The position numbers and the translations under genes were made by a program. The notes under the pieces were generated by a model, which was not told where the DNA came from, made no database searches, and was given only the letters and a program-made list of their open reading frames with translations. From Pontiella sulfatireligans (GTDB lineage Bacteria; Verrucomicrobiota; Kiritimatiellia; Kiritimatiellales; Pontiellaceae), in assembly GCF_900890705.1 (NCBI RefSeq), contig NZ_CAAHFH010000001.1, positions 2,294,001 to 2,358,000 of the forward strand: a DNA stretch of 64,000 nt, read 5' to 3'. Numbering within the stretch: position 1 is the stretch's first letter; the number at the start of each line of letters is the position of its first letter. Positions 1 through 9,328 of the stretch are shown here, piece after piece.

Positions 1-2054
1 TCGATTGCAAAGTAGTGTCCATCCCACGCCCCGGTATAGACCCGTTTGTCATCAACCGCCGGAGCAGGATAGACGCCTCCATTCGTCAGGTATTCCCACA
101 CCTCTTCGCCAGTCTCGACATCAAGGGCGACGATCCGTCCATCCACGGTGCCGGTATAGACCCGCTCATCATCGGGCGTACTGGTGCACCAGACCCAGCC
201 GACCTTGCTCGACCAGACGGGATCTCCCGTTTCCGCATCGACACAATACATCTCCTCATTACCGCCCTGCTGGCCAAAGTAGACCCGCCCCTTGTAGACG
301 CTGGGGGCTCCGGAAACCTGTCCGGACGTTTCAAACCGCCAGATCTTTTTGCCGGTTTTGGCATCCACCGCAAAGACAAAGCGCGAGGGAGTGCCGACGT
401 AGACCTTGCCGTTACTCACGGTTGGGGGACTTTGGAAATCCCCCCCGCCGGCGACGATATCGGCCATCCTTCTCTCGCCGTCTTCGTAGGTGGACTCGAC
501 CACGCTATGCCTCCACTGCACCGCTCCGTTTTCAGGGTTCAGTGAGTACAGATACAACTCGGAGGTGCTGGCAAGAATTCCGCTTTCGGTTCCAGACAGA
601 TCCGAGAAAATCTCGTGGCGGCCCGCTTGTTCACTCCAAAGTTGCTTGGTTCCGGAATCATTAAACTCTAAGGCTGTGACGGTTCCATCCAGAGACGCAA
701 AGTAAACCCGATCCTTGATGACCAAAGGTTTGGACCGAATCCAGTCACTCGCCGCCACCCGCCACAGGAGCTTGCCCGACTCCAAATCCGCGCAGTAGAG
801 TTCCTTGGTGGCGGATCCAATAAAGATCTTGCCATCGCTGATGGCCGGGGCGGAAAACAGCTGGAATGCCCGGGCTTCACCGGAATTAAGTTGTGTGCGC
901 CAGAGTTCCTTTCCGCAGGAACGGTCGAGGCCAATAAGACATCCGCTTTCCGTGGTCGTCACGACGATATTTTTGTCGACCGCAGGCGTCGTGCGGATAG
1001 GAGAGCCCGCATCATACTTCCATTTCATCCGGTTCCCCCCCCACAGATTGAGGGCATAGAGAAGGCCGCCATCGGTTCCAGCAAAGACCAGATCGTCATC
1101 GATCACGATTTCACCGAACAACTGGCCCGTGCGGAGGGCCCACCCACCGCGACCATTACGAAGTTTTACCGTGACGGTGTCCTGCATAATGGTTGTGCCC
1201 GGCTTGTTCTTCAGATCCACCCGGCCATAGGGATAGGCCACCACCTCTTCCGTCGCGGTAACGGACGTGGCTCCTCTCCGATAATCCACACGGTTTGCAT
1301 CGATCTGATTGCGGATCTCTCCGGTTTTTTTATCAATGTAAAAGATGTGCTTGACGGGCTCCTCATATTCCCAGCTGCCACTGGTCGCCCGCATGACCAC
1401 CTGGTCTTTCAGAATCTCCACATTGGAGGCCCCTCGCGGGGTAGCATACATCTGCAGGCCGTCCTGCTCTGTTTTCCAGATGACCTCGCCGGTCCCCTCA
1501 TCCAGGCAGTACATGAGAGACCGGATTCCGGGCGAGGTAATATAAACTCGGCCATCCTCGACGGCGGCCGGTGCGTAGTAGGAGTGTCCAGTCGGGAATT
1601 TCCACGCGATGTCGCCGGTCGTCGGCCCAGTATCCTTCGACAAACCCGCCTGTAGGGGACTCCCGCCAAAGAATGGCCAATCGGTCACATCCTTGTCCGG
1701 GGCGGCTCCAGGCCCGCGAATCTCTTCGATATAAACCGGGTTTTCCTGCAATTCTTCCATCACTGCATAGGCCTCATCCAGCAGATGATAATTCTTTGGC
1801 TTAACAACCCCCCAATGAGCAAGAGTAAACCCCAATTCGTGCATACTCTGCAGATCGACACCCCGATTGATCATGTGACGAAACCACGAAAACAGTACCG
1901 ATTGGCGATGCTGGGCGTTCTGATCGTTTGTCGGCGCGCTCTTCACGCTAAGGCAAGCAGCGTCAATTTCCTCTACTCCCGTTTTTACCTGCGCAAAAAG
2001 ATTTAAATTAGCCACAAAACACCCCGCTAAAAACACAAAACCCAACTTTCTCAT
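1..2054 (-). CDS. PQQ-like beta-propeller repeat protein, exported (3' end outside window)
   Basis: The reading frame is open on the minus strand from an ATG at 2054 to the left edge, so at least 684 residues are present and the C-terminus is missing. A good Shine-Dalgarno (GAGAGG) precedes the ATG. The N-terminus is a signal peptide with LAGC at about residues 9-12, which could act as a lipobox; cleavage after FAQ (about residue 22) is the alternative. From about residue 120 onward there are many blades of the type G-x-V-Y-x-G-T/S ... A-L-D-x-x-T-G-x-x-x-W, as in PQQ-dependent dehydrogenases and BamB. No dehydrogenase catalytic residues were identified, so a binding or scaffold role is as likely as an oxidoreductase. 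It lies 153 bp downstream of the sulfatase gene ending at 2208, on the same strand. The fold is clear and the function is not. Confidence 0.85.
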   Translation of the reverse strand, partial: MRKLGFVFLAGCFVANLNLFAQVKTGVEEIDAACLSVKSAPTNDQNAQHRQSVLFSWFRHMINRGVDLQSMHELGFTLAHWGVVKPKNYHLLDEAYAVMEELQENPVYIEEIRGPGAAPDKDVTDWPFFGGSPLQAGLSKDTGPTTGDIAWKFPTGHSYYAPAAVEDGRVYITSPGIRSLMYCLDEGTGEVIWKTEQDGLQMYATPRGASNVEILKDQVVMRATSGSWEYEEPVKHIFYIDKKTGEIRNQIDANRVDYRRGATSVTATEEVVAYPYGRVDLKNKPGTTIMQDTVTVKLRNGRGGWALRTGQLFGEIVIDDDLVFAGTDGGLLYALNLWGGNRMKWKYDAGSPIRTTPAVDKNIVVTTTESGCLIGLDRSCGKELWRTQLNSGEARAFQLFSAPAISDGKIFIGSATKELYCADLESGKLLWRVAASDWIRSKPLVIKDRVYFASLDGTVTALEFNDSGTKQLWSEQAGRHEIFSDLSGTESGILASTSELYLYSLNPENGAVQWRHSVVESTYEDGERRMADIVAGGGDFQSPPTVSNGKVYVGTPSRFVFAVDAKTGKKIWRFETSGQVSGAPSVYKGRVYFGQQGGNEEMYCVDAETGDPVWSSKVGWVWCTSTPDDERVYTGTVDGRIVALDVETGEEVWEYLTNGGVYPAPAVDDKRVYTGAWDGHYFAI

Positions 2055-2207
2055 AATCAACCTCTCTTTTTACAAAGCACATACAGTCTTCTCTCCGACT
2101 CACCAAAAGCCGGCCATCCATTCTTTATTACATCCAACTCCAAACCATCAACAGAGAGCAACGCAAACGGGTCAACATGACGAAACTAAAGCTACCCCGC
2201 CCTCTCT

Positions 2208-3773
2208 CTAACGAATCAACCCAGCATCGGAGGAAAAATCATCCATCTGCGGATCATCGTTGCGCTGCATCCAATCCAGCAGCTCTTTTTTCAACCTTTC
2301 AGAAACCCCGCGATATTCAGGAGAACCCATCAGGTTTTTCCGTGCGTCCCGGTCTTTCGTATAATCGTAGAGCTCTTCAGGAGCCCGATACATGAAGGAA
2401 TCCAACCGCTCCGCAAGTATCGGATCGGACTTTGCGCCCTTCAACATGGCATCAAACGTCATATTAGAAGGGTGAGTTACCCGCTTCTTGCCATGCATCA
2501 TCCAATGGTTATAGATATAGGAATAACGCCCATCAAAGATCATTCTCATATTGCGATCCAATGAATAGGTTCCGGGACTCGGATGATCGGGGCGCAATCG
2601 CCAGCCTTTTGCTTTTAAACCATCGAGAAATCCAGGATTCCCTTCCGAGAACATCTTTATATAGTTGGCATAGAAGATATCCTCGTGCCGAAATGTAACA
2701 ACGTAATCCCTGAAGCTGGACATCTTGCCTTCTTCAGCGGCCTGAAAAACTGGAACCAGAGAGTTTCCGTCAATCCCTTCCATCGGGGGGAGCTGCGCCA
2801 ACTCCAAAAGCGTCGGCGTAATGTCGATCAGCGAAACGAGGGCGTTCGAGTTTTTCTTCCCCGCCCCCACCCCGTCGGGAAGCCGGAAAAGAATGGGCGT
2901 TTTATTGCTGTCCAAGTAGCAGTCAAACTTCGCGAACGGAAGTGCCATTCCATTATCCGCCACAAAGATGACAACGGTCTGCCCCTCCACATCCGAGTCG
3001 CGAAGCGCTTTCATGCAGGCACCCACCGTATCATCGAGCCGCCGTACCGAATTTGCATAATAAGCCAGCTCTTGGCGTACTCCCGGCAGATCAGGAAGAA
3101 CCGCCGGCACGTTGATCTCCTCCGGTGAATAGGTGCGCGACGGGGGCGGGATCTCCTGATAACGGGTCGGCATAAACTTCTTTTCCTCCTTCGCGTTCCC
3201 GGAGAACGGACGATGGGGGTCGGCGGAATTCGCCACAAAGATGAACGGGGCGTCTCGCTCTCTGGACAGCTCCGCGAGCTGGCTGACCGACTTGTAAAAC
3301 AAGTCGGGCGATCGACCAACGATGAAATCCTCTTCCTCGATCCCAAACTGCTGCGCGGTATAATCCCAGGCGAAATTTTCCACAGGCAGCATATGATGGA
3401 CCTTGTGTAGCGTTGCTGTTATATACCCATGCTTCTTGAGCCTCGCCGTAACGGTTTCCACCTCTTTACCAATCGGAAAGAATCCCTCGCTGCCATACTT
3501 TCCAGGATAACGGCCCGTTAACATCGACTGCCGGGATGGCTGACAGACCGCGACCGTAGAAAACCCATTTTCAATATAGTAGCTCTGGCTGGCCAGACGA
3601 TCCAGATTCGGAGTCACATCCGGGGCAATCCCCGCCCCGGAAAACCCCAGGCTGTCATGATTCAAATCATCGGCGACGATAATCAAAAAATTCGGCCGTG
3701 CCTGCGCCGTGCCTGCCTGCAGGATTGCGCTCACAACCGAAACAACTCCAAATATCCAAATTTGCTTCTTCAT
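2208..3773 (-). CDS. Exported sulfatase (S1 family), CQPSR type, copy 1
   Basis: This is a 521-residue formylglycine-dependent sulfatase, hydrolysing sulfate esters in the periplasm or outside the cell. ATG 3773 was chosen because GGAG lies just upstream and a signal peptide (MKKQIWIF..., cleavage near residue 25) starts there; the frame stays open further upstream without support. Metal-binding DD is at residues 35-36, C77 lies in CQPSR (formylglycine site), and a later VADNG supplies the other metal ligands. The common GKWH motif is replaced by a stretch around LHKVHH. The mature part is nearly identical to the gene at 35387-36958, but the signal peptides are unrelated. Substrate position is unknown; overall it resembles iduronate-2-sulfatase-like enzymes. 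Confidence 0.93.
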   Translation of the reverse strand: MKKQIWIFGVVSVVSAILQAGTAQARPNFLIIVADDLNHDSLGFSGAGIAPDVTPNLDRLASQSYYIENGFSTVAVCQPSRQSMLTGRYPGKYGSEGFFPIGKEVETVTARLKKHGYITATLHKVHHMLPVENFAWDYTAQQFGIEEEDFIVGRSPDLFYKSVSQLAELSRERDAPFIFVANSADPHRPFSGNAKEEKKFMPTRYQEIPPPSRTYSPEEINVPAVLPDLPGVRQELAYYANSVRRLDDTVGACMKALRDSDVEGQTVVIFVADNGMALPFAKFDCYLDSNKTPILFRLPDGVGAGKKNSNALVSLIDITPTLLELAQLPPMEGIDGNSLVPVFQAAEEGKMSSFRDYVVTFRHEDIFYANYIKMFSEGNPGFLDGLKAKGWRLRPDHPSPGTYSLDRNMRMIFDGRYSYIYNHWMMHGKKRVTHPSNMTFDAMLKGAKSDPILAERLDSFMYRAPEELYDYTKDRDARKNLMGSPEYRGVSERLKKELLDWMQRNDDPQMDDFSSDAGLIR

Positions 3774-3868
3774 TCTATTCTCCGAGACCCTCTGTTTTGC
3801 TGTTTTTGCAGCACGCCGCGCGAGGGGCAGTGCCGCGACAACTGCCATGATTACGATTTCGTTTTCGA

Positions 3869-4216
3869 TTATTTCTTCCTCTTTGCGCGACGCTCCTGAT
3901 CCATGAGGATCTGGCGGGGCGCGCCACCCGGAAAGGTATGCCGATGCATGCCTACCCGTTCGGTTGCCGTCAGCTCCACATTAATATTATAATTCTTCAG
4001 GCGTACCTGATAATACCCGACCTCTACCGCCTCGTCATCGTGGGAAAAGCGCGAGCGATAGCCCGTTCCCGGCTCGGCTTCAGTCCCCGGAACCACCGCA
4101 CCAAACGGCACCGTTGCCGAAGGAAAAGTGTGTCCGTTATACCCCGTGTCAATAAAGAGGTTCAGATGATCGGTTGGCTGATCAGAAAAACCGAGGGACG
4201 CGAAATAGGCAATCAT
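3869..4216 (-). pseudogene. GH92 alpha-mannosidase relic (N-terminal fragment with internal deletion)
   Basis: The 115-residue frame matches the N-terminus of the intact GH92 gene at 38617-40914 (DHLNLFI-TGYNGHTFPSATV, then YRSRFSHDDEA, then ELTATERVG). Against that copy it lacks exactly 54 residues (162 bp). The deletion endpoints coincide with an 11-bp direct repeat, CCCCGGAACCA, present twice in the intact gene (40591 and 40753) and once here (4085-4095). After MDQE the frame leaves GH92 and ends in a basic tail, so the catalytic part of the enzyme is gone. Its ATG overlaps the stop of the upstream sulfatase (ATGA), so it may still be translated, but it cannot be an active glycosidase. Confidence 0.88.
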
Positions 4217-6177
4217 TTATTCGTTTGAGACACAGAAATCTGTTTGATCACGCCCTCGATTCCCTTCTGAAGCGCGACAGGTTTAGGGGAAGTGCTCCGC
4301 GGCTTACCGAGCGTGAGGGGCGGCGGAACTTTACCCAACGGTTTGTAGTGATTCACAAACCACCCAGATTTCTCGGGACGGCCATTCACGGAGAGTGAAA
4401 ACGATGAGGAGGCATTGTCAAACCGGACCACCACATGGGCAGGTTTTCCGAGCACAGAAAGATCGTCCCGAGCGATGTATGAAAACTTCCGGTTGTGATA
4501 ACAGAAGTTCACCTTTCCATCCTGAACATAAAGCCAGATCCCGTTATTTTCCCGGGTCTGGCTCAGCACCATCCCATCGGATTCCGCCACAAAATCGAGA
4601 TCAAACCGGGCGGTGCCGTAACGCAGATCCACATTTCTATTTTTTGAAAGCACGTCCTGTTTTTCCGGCGAAAAATCAACGGAAGCGGGGGCGTGCACAA
4701 AATCCATCTCGCGTTCCACCTTCCAGCGGTCCGGGTGCGGATCGGGCACATCGAGCGTGAAGCCGAGCTTTTTCTTTTCCTTCTCCATATCCCGCAGCAG
4801 CGCTTTGCGCCGTTGCTCATATTCGGGATGGTTGATCAAGTTGTTTTTTTCCAGCGGGTCGGACCGCAAATCGTACAACTCGTTCAGGTCTTTACGAAGC
4901 GGCGTTGTTGAAAGAAGAAAGTCGGGCGTGCGCCACGCCACAATGGTCGGAAGCAGCGGCTGGAGATCCCGGTTATAGTTATAGAGAAATCCTTCGCGCC
5001 ATCCGGCCTGGTTTCCGGCAAAGAGCGACAGCATTGAGCTTCCCTGAATCGAGGAGGGAATCTTCGCACCTGCGAGTTCCAGCAGCGTCGGGGCCAGATC
5101 GATATTCAGCACCATCTCTTCAATCGTCGTTCCGGGTGCAATCCGTTCCGGATAACGAACCAGCATCGGAATGCGGATCGAATCATTATACGCCACGCGC
5201 TTGTCGCTGCGCCCATGCTCGCCAAGCATATACCCATTGTCGCCGGCATAAACGATGAAGGTGTTATCCAGCTCGCCGCGTTTTTCGAGCAAATCAAGAA
5301 TTTCGCCGATGCCTTCGTCGACCGCCGCAACGCATTGCAGATATTTCCTGTTGCGGCCGATGAATCCCGTCTTTTCATCCCACCCAAGCAGCTTGGTGTT
5401 GGGTACTGCGGAGTTGAGCTCCCCATTCACCATCACCGTCTGTTCCCAGGAAATCTTCCCCTGCCAATCCGGCTTATTTTCACGGTTTTCCCTCAACGTT
5501 TCCGGCGCGGGGAAATGTGCATCAGGGTACAGCTCTTTATGCCGCTCGGCCGGATCGAACGGCTGGTGCACCGCCTTGTGTGAGAGGTAGAGCATGAACG
5601 GCGCATCGCCGCGATCCATCTGAATGAACTCTTTCGCGTAACGGTTCAGCACATCGGTCACATAGCCCGGCTCATGCACCGGTTTTCCATTCACATTCAG
5701 GTCGTTGCCAACATAGTTGCCCTGCCCCGAAAACATCGCCCAGAAATCGAATCCCGGGCGCGGATCATTGCCGTGCCCCATATGCCACTTACCGAGATAG
5801 CCCGTATGGTATCCCGCATCGTGCAAATACTGCCCGAACGACGGAGTCTTCATCCAATCACATTCGCGATGACTCTCGTTATCCTTGACCCCATGCCTAT
5901 GCGGATACATGCCGGTTAAAAACGATGCCCGCGAGGGACCGCACATCGAGAGCGTCACAAATGCGTTTTTAATATACGCGCCTTCGGAGCACAGCCGATC
6001 CATGTTCGGGGTTTCCAGAAAGGGATAAGCCCCGGTAAACCCCATCGCATCCCAACGATGGTCGTCTGTCAAGATAAACAGAATATTCGGACGCTTCTCA
6101 CCGCCCCGTGCGACCACCGCAGCGATCAGGAGAAGACCGAAAACCAAACCACTATATTTACGCAACAAACAATTCAT
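4213..6177 (-). CDS. Exported sulfatase (S1 family) with C-terminal jelly-roll-like domain
   Basis: The protein has 654 residues, longer than a plain sulfatase (450-550). ATG 6177 is preceded by GGGGTGG and starts a signal peptide (MNCLLRKYSG..., cleavage near residue 25). Key motifs are DD at 38-39, C79 in CGPSR, GKWHMGHG, and GDNGYMLGEHG followed by DKR, an arrangement found in N-acetylglucosamine-6-sulfatase-like and related exo-sulfatases. After about residue 500 a separate beta-rich segment (LDFVAESDGMV..., VRFDNASSSFSLSVNG) looks like a concanavalin/LamG-type domain that could bind carbohydrate; this is inferred from pattern only. It lies downstream of the LamG gene (start 7440), on the same strand. 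Confidence 0.92.
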   Translation of the reverse strand: MNCLLRKYSGLVFGLLLIAAVVARGGEKRPNILFILTDDHRWDAMGFTGAYPFLETPNMDRLCSEGAYIKNAFVTLSMCGPSRASFLTGMYPHRHGVKDNESHRECDWMKTPSFGQYLHDAGYHTGYLGKWHMGHGNDPRPGFDFWAMFSGQGNYVGNDLNVNGKPVHEPGYVTDVLNRYAKEFIQMDRGDAPFMLYLSHKAVHQPFDPAERHKELYPDAHFPAPETLRENRENKPDWQGKISWEQTVMVNGELNSAVPNTKLLGWDEKTGFIGRNRKYLQCVAAVDEGIGEILDLLEKRGELDNTFIVYAGDNGYMLGEHGRSDKRVAYNDSIRIPMLVRYPERIAPGTTIEEMVLNIDLAPTLLELAGAKIPSSIQGSSMLSLFAGNQAGWREGFLYNYNRDLQPLLPTIVAWRTPDFLLSTTPLRKDLNELYDLRSDPLEKNNLINHPEYEQRRKALLRDMEKEKKKLGFTLDVPDPHPDRWKVEREMDFVHAPASVDFSPEKQDVLSKNRNVDLRYGTARFDLDFVAESDGMVLSQTRENNGIWLYVQDGKVNFCYHNRKFSYIARDDLSVLGKPAHVVVRFDNASSSFSLSVNGRPEKSGWFVNHYKPLGKVPPPLTLGKPRSTSPKPVALQKGIEGVIKQISVSQTNK

Positions 6178-6221
6178 ATCCACCCCGTTCAATTTCAACA
6201 ACTGATATCGTCACATACAAA

Positions 6222-6259
6222 CCCCCGCTTGTGCCCGAACATCCAGGCACAAACAGGGG
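6222..6259 (-). terminator. Probable hairpin terminator of the LamG gene
   Basis: An inverted repeat (arms CCCC-CTTGTGCC and GGCACAA-CAGGGG, about 10-nt loop) lies 24 bp beyond the stop of the minus-strand gene ending at 6283. Read on the minus strand, the stem is followed by a short G/T-rich run (GGGTTTGT). This fits an intrinsic terminator, although the T-run is weak. It also lies upstream of the sulfatase start at 6177. Confidence 0.5.
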
Positions 6260-6282
6260 CAATCCAAGTGAGACAACGATTC

Positions 6283-7440
6283 TTATTCTACCAGCAGTTT
6301 AATGAACAGTTCGTCGTCCGCGGTTCCGACAACATTGGTGTAACTGCCCAGCTCTCCGCTCTCGTCGGTGATCGCAACGGGGCCGATATTGGTTCCCCAA
6401 CTGCCCACGACCAGATTGATGTTTGTCAGTACATAATACTGCAGGGTGTTGTCGCCGACAATCGAGAACAGGTAGTCCCCGGAAACCAACGAAGGCTGCG
6501 TTCCGATATCCCCCGAATTGGTCGGATTTCCGCCAAAGACATACTCGCCCCAGTCCGTAAGTTCATCACCGTCCGCATTGGAGGATGGGTCGCCGGAAAG
6601 GCCATACGTGTCGACAAACAGATCAAACCCGCTCGGATCGGGCTCAGGTGTGCCAGGGCTGATCAGCAGTTCCGACTGCGCCAGGACGCGCCTGGTAATG
6701 CGCACCTCATCCATGTAGCGGACAGCCCTCTGGTTTGCATCGCCATTCAGCAAGAAAGAATTCGTTGTGTTCTGAATGGCAGTCACCCCGGCAATGGTTC
6801 TCTCCGCGCTCAACAGATCCCCGCCATCGGTCAGGTTTTGATAATAGAGCGTGACAGACGTATCTGTTGCTCCGGGTGTCACGACGACTCCAATATAATA
6901 ATCAACCGATCCCGTAAAAGAGTTCGTCCCATCCAGCCTGGCCTGCGCAATCGCCCAGTTGCTGATGGAAGGATCCCATACCGCTAGGGCAAGATCGCCA
7001 TATAGTTCATTAACCGTTACGCGCCACTCTTCAGCCTTTGAAGCAACAATTTGAAACCCATTCCCTGTCGCTGGCGTCACAAACGCTTCGAACGAAAAGG
7101 CGTTGGCTCCGAAATCGAACAGGTTCGTATCGCCAACGGACCAGTGATTCCCCTTGGTATTAAAAAAAGAAACCCCGGCGTTCGTCACCCCGCTCTGAGG
7201 GATGGTCGGCAAATACGAGCCTTCTCCGGATTCATTGCGAGCCACTCCCGTTGGATAGCCGATGCCGCCTCCACCGGAGGCACCCGCAATCAGTTGCGTC
7301 AGATCCAACCCGTTTCCGCTGGAATCATTCGTTACAGCGCCCGGCTCAAAACGCCAATAGCCCACCGTATCCGCACTCAACTGCCCCGCCGCACATACAA
7401 CCAGCCCGAACAAGGTTGCTTTTCTGAATAACGATCTCAT
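6283..7440 (-). CDS. Secreted LamG-domain protein
   Basis: The 385-residue protein has a signal peptide (MRSLFRKATLFGLVV..., ending near GQLSA-D). A LamG/concanavalin-like domain covers roughly residues 25-260 (VGYWRFEPG at its start, FSFEAFVTP, YMDEVRITRRVL at its end). A short Asp/Asn-rich stretch at about 285-315 (SNADGDELTDWGEY) resembles a calcium-binding thrombospondin-3/dockerin-like motif common at the ends of proteins in this phylum. It is probably a glycan-binding or surface-display protein; no catalytic motif was seen. The Shine-Dalgarno AAAGGAG and the leader are shared with the PEP-CTERM protein at 42675-43496. Confidence 0.85.
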   Translation of the reverse strand: MRSLFRKATLFGLVVCAAGQLSADTVGYWRFEPGAVTNDSSGNGLDLTQLIAGASGGGGIGYPTGVARNESGEGSYLPTIPQSGVTNAGVSFFNTKGNHWSVGDTNLFDFGANAFSFEAFVTPATGNGFQIVASKAEEWRVTVNELYGDLALAVWDPSISNWAIAQARLDGTNSFTGSVDYYIGVVVTPGATDTSVTLYYQNLTDGGDLLSAERTIAGVTAIQNTTNSFLLNGDANQRAVRYMDEVRITRRVLAQSELLISPGTPEPDPSGFDLFVDTYGLSGDPSSNADGDELTDWGEYVFGGNPTNSGDIGTQPSLVSGDYLFSIVGDNTLQYYVLTNINLVVGSWGTNIGPVAITDESGELGSYTNVVGTADDELFIKLLVE

Positions 7441-7786
7441 CTCATTCTCCTTTTATGCACTGTACCATTTATGTAGGCAACTCGCCTACCGACCCACAAT
7501 CCATTGTCAAGCAACATAGCCCCATCGCCCCCGAAATGCAAACGTTTTCTTTTTTTTATCCTCAGCCAAGAACAACGCCATCTACGCTATTTTAATCGCA
7601 GTAAGATCCTTAAGAAGGATCCGAAAAACGGAGATAGACACCCCGTATTCAAGCATGATACGCAAACGTTTTCCTGAAAGGCTGTCCCAACCCTTGGAAC
7701 TTTGCGGACGGATTTTTCCAAGCAATGAAGAAAAGGGAGTTTAGGCAGAAAACAAAATTGTCCTGCACCCATCTTATTTTCCAACC
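7441..7786 (-). promoter_or_regulatory. Upstream region with two LacI-type operator-like sites
   Basis: This 346-bp stretch between two minus-strand genes has no coding frame I can support. It contains two copies of GCAAACGTTTTC, at about 7539-7550 and 7662-7673, built round the AAACGTTT core typical of LacI/GalR operators. A third close copy is upstream of the sulfatase gene starting at 20635. A LacI-family regulator is encoded in the window at 43896-44918. Assignment of that regulator to these sites is inference. Confidence 0.55.
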
Positions 7787-9319
7787 TTACTGAGAGACTT
7801 TGCGCTCGGAGCCGGTTTCCCGAATGCTCTGGAATTGCGCCTTCATCCGCTCAACCACTTCGGGGAACTGGTCGATGACGTTGTTCTGCTCCATCGGGTC
7901 CTTATCGAGTTGATAGAGGCCGGGTTCTGCTTCAGCCTTCGAAACCCGCTTGCGAGCCCACTCGCCAATTTCATCATTCATGCCTTCGATATATTTCCAA
8001 TTGCCCATGCGCAGCGCTTTGATGCCATGCACGTTATTCAACACGGCATGCTTACGCATCGGGCCGGCGTGGTTGCAACGCGAAATTTCATCGGCAAAGC
8101 TGAAGCTGTCGGGCGCATCATCGAAACCGCTGACCGGCTTGCCGGTCACGATATGCTGTAGCGTGGAATAGATATCCGCCAAGCTGACGAGGCGGTCAGA
8201 CACCTGCCCCGCTTGCACCTGCCCCGGCCAGCGTACGATAAACGGAACACGCACGCCGCCTTCCCATATGGTATGTTTATCGCCCCTGCGCTCGCCATTG
8301 ATCTTCAACCCGGCATCGATCGCGAACCCCTCCGGCCGGCCGTTACCGGGGGCATCGCTACCGTTGTCGGCCGAAAAGATAAACAGCGTATTATCCATCT
8401 CGCCGGCATAAGCCAGCGCATCCATCACTTCGCCGACGGAGTGGTCCAGTTCCTGAATAAAGTCGCCATAAGCACCGACCGGACTGGTGCCGCGGAACTG
8501 GGCAGAAGGCTCAATCGGATGATGCACTGCAGCGGCGGCAAAATAGAGAAACATCGGCTGATCAGGATATTCCTCAATAGAGGATCGTACCCATTTACGG
8601 GCGCAAGCGTTAAGATCCTGCGTCACCTTTTCCCGCTGTCGCTGCGGCGCATCGTAGCCGTGATACTGGCTGCCGTAAAAACTCTTGGAATACGGATTCA
8701 CCCGGCGCGAACGCAATCCATAAATCCCGTCGTTTTCCATGTAGATGCGCGTTTGGTCGTCCAAGTTGTTAGGCAGTCCAAAATGATAGTGAAAGCCGAT
8801 ATCGTTCGGTCCCGGCGAAACATGTTCAAGCGCGGCATAATTACGCGTCTTAACCTCACGAGTGTAGCCCAGATGCCACTTACCAATGTGCGCCGTACGG
8901 TAGCCCTGCTCCTGCAACATCATGGCCACCGTACGTCGGCCCTCTTCGATCAGCAGCGGATCGCCGGGATTGACGACTCCGGACTTGAGCCGCCCGCGCC
9001 AGGCGTATCGCCCGGTCAGCATGGCATAGCGCGTCGGCGTGCAAACCGAGCCCGGCGCATAGGCCTCGGTGAAGAGCATGCCGTCCTTCGCCAGCTGATT
9101 AAGGCGCGGCGTCCGCACCAACTGCTCATCTGCGCCGTAGGCGTTGATGCACCCCGTCCCGAAATCGTCAGCCAGAAATACGACAATATTCGGTTTGTCG
9201 GTACGTTTTTTACCAGAGGCCGGAATCCTGTTTTCACCCGCCGCCTGCCCCGTAGAAATCAGGACCATCACCGCCATGGAACTCAATAGTGCACATTTCA
9301 TATTTCTCGTCTTCATCAT
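7787..9319 (-). CDS. Exported sulfatase (S1 family), CTPTR type
   Basis: The protein has 510 residues; the start is ATG 9319 or the adjacent ATG, with GAGGGG upstream. Signal peptide cleavage is likely near GQAA-GEN (about 28). DD is at 51-52, C93 is in CTPTR followed by LTGRY, then IGKWHLGY and SADNGSDAPG. Conserved TPTRYAMLTGRYAWRG and ENDGIYGLRS place it with the genes at 12481, 15693, 19103 and 36955, an arylsulfatase-A-like group. The next upstream gene ends only 10 bp away, so it is probably cotranscribed with the sulfatase at 9329-10681. Confidence 0.93.
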   Translation of the reverse strand: MMKTRNMKCALLSSMAVMVLISTGQAAGENRIPASGKKRTDKPNIVVFLADDFGTGCINAYGADEQLVRTPRLNQLAKDGMLFTEAYAPGSVCTPTRYAMLTGRYAWRGRLKSGVVNPGDPLLIEEGRRTVAMMLQEQGYRTAHIGKWHLGYTREVKTRNYAALEHVSPGPNDIGFHYHFGLPNNLDDQTRIYMENDGIYGLRSRRVNPYSKSFYGSQYHGYDAPQRQREKVTQDLNACARKWVRSSIEEYPDQPMFLYFAAAAVHHPIEPSAQFRGTSPVGAYGDFIQELDHSVGEVMDALAYAGEMDNTLFIFSADNGSDAPGNGRPEGFAIDAGLKINGERRGDKHTIWEGGVRVPFIVRWPGQVQAGQVSDRLVSLADIYSTLQHIVTGKPVSGFDDAPDSFSFADEISRCNHAGPMRKHAVLNNVHGIKALRMGNWKYIEGMNDEIGEWARKRVSKAEAEPGLYQLDKDPMEQNNVIDQFPEVVERMKAQFQSIRETGSERKVSQ

Positions 9320-9328
9320 CTCAACCCC

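Noticed and set aside
15..1655. Long plus-strand open frames across 15-545 and 891-1655
   Set aside because: They are antisense to the PQQ beta-propeller gene, whose minus-strand frame has clear blade repeats and runs off the left edge.
8213..9289. Plus-strand open frames of 200-450 codons opposite several sulfatases (also 11066-12244, 12514-13857, 15759-16847, 21474-22721, 24959-26626, 36892-38427)
   Set aside because: They mirror the minus-strand sulfatase and GH92 frames, lack ribosome-binding sites and recognisable domains, and arise from the codon bias of the true genes.
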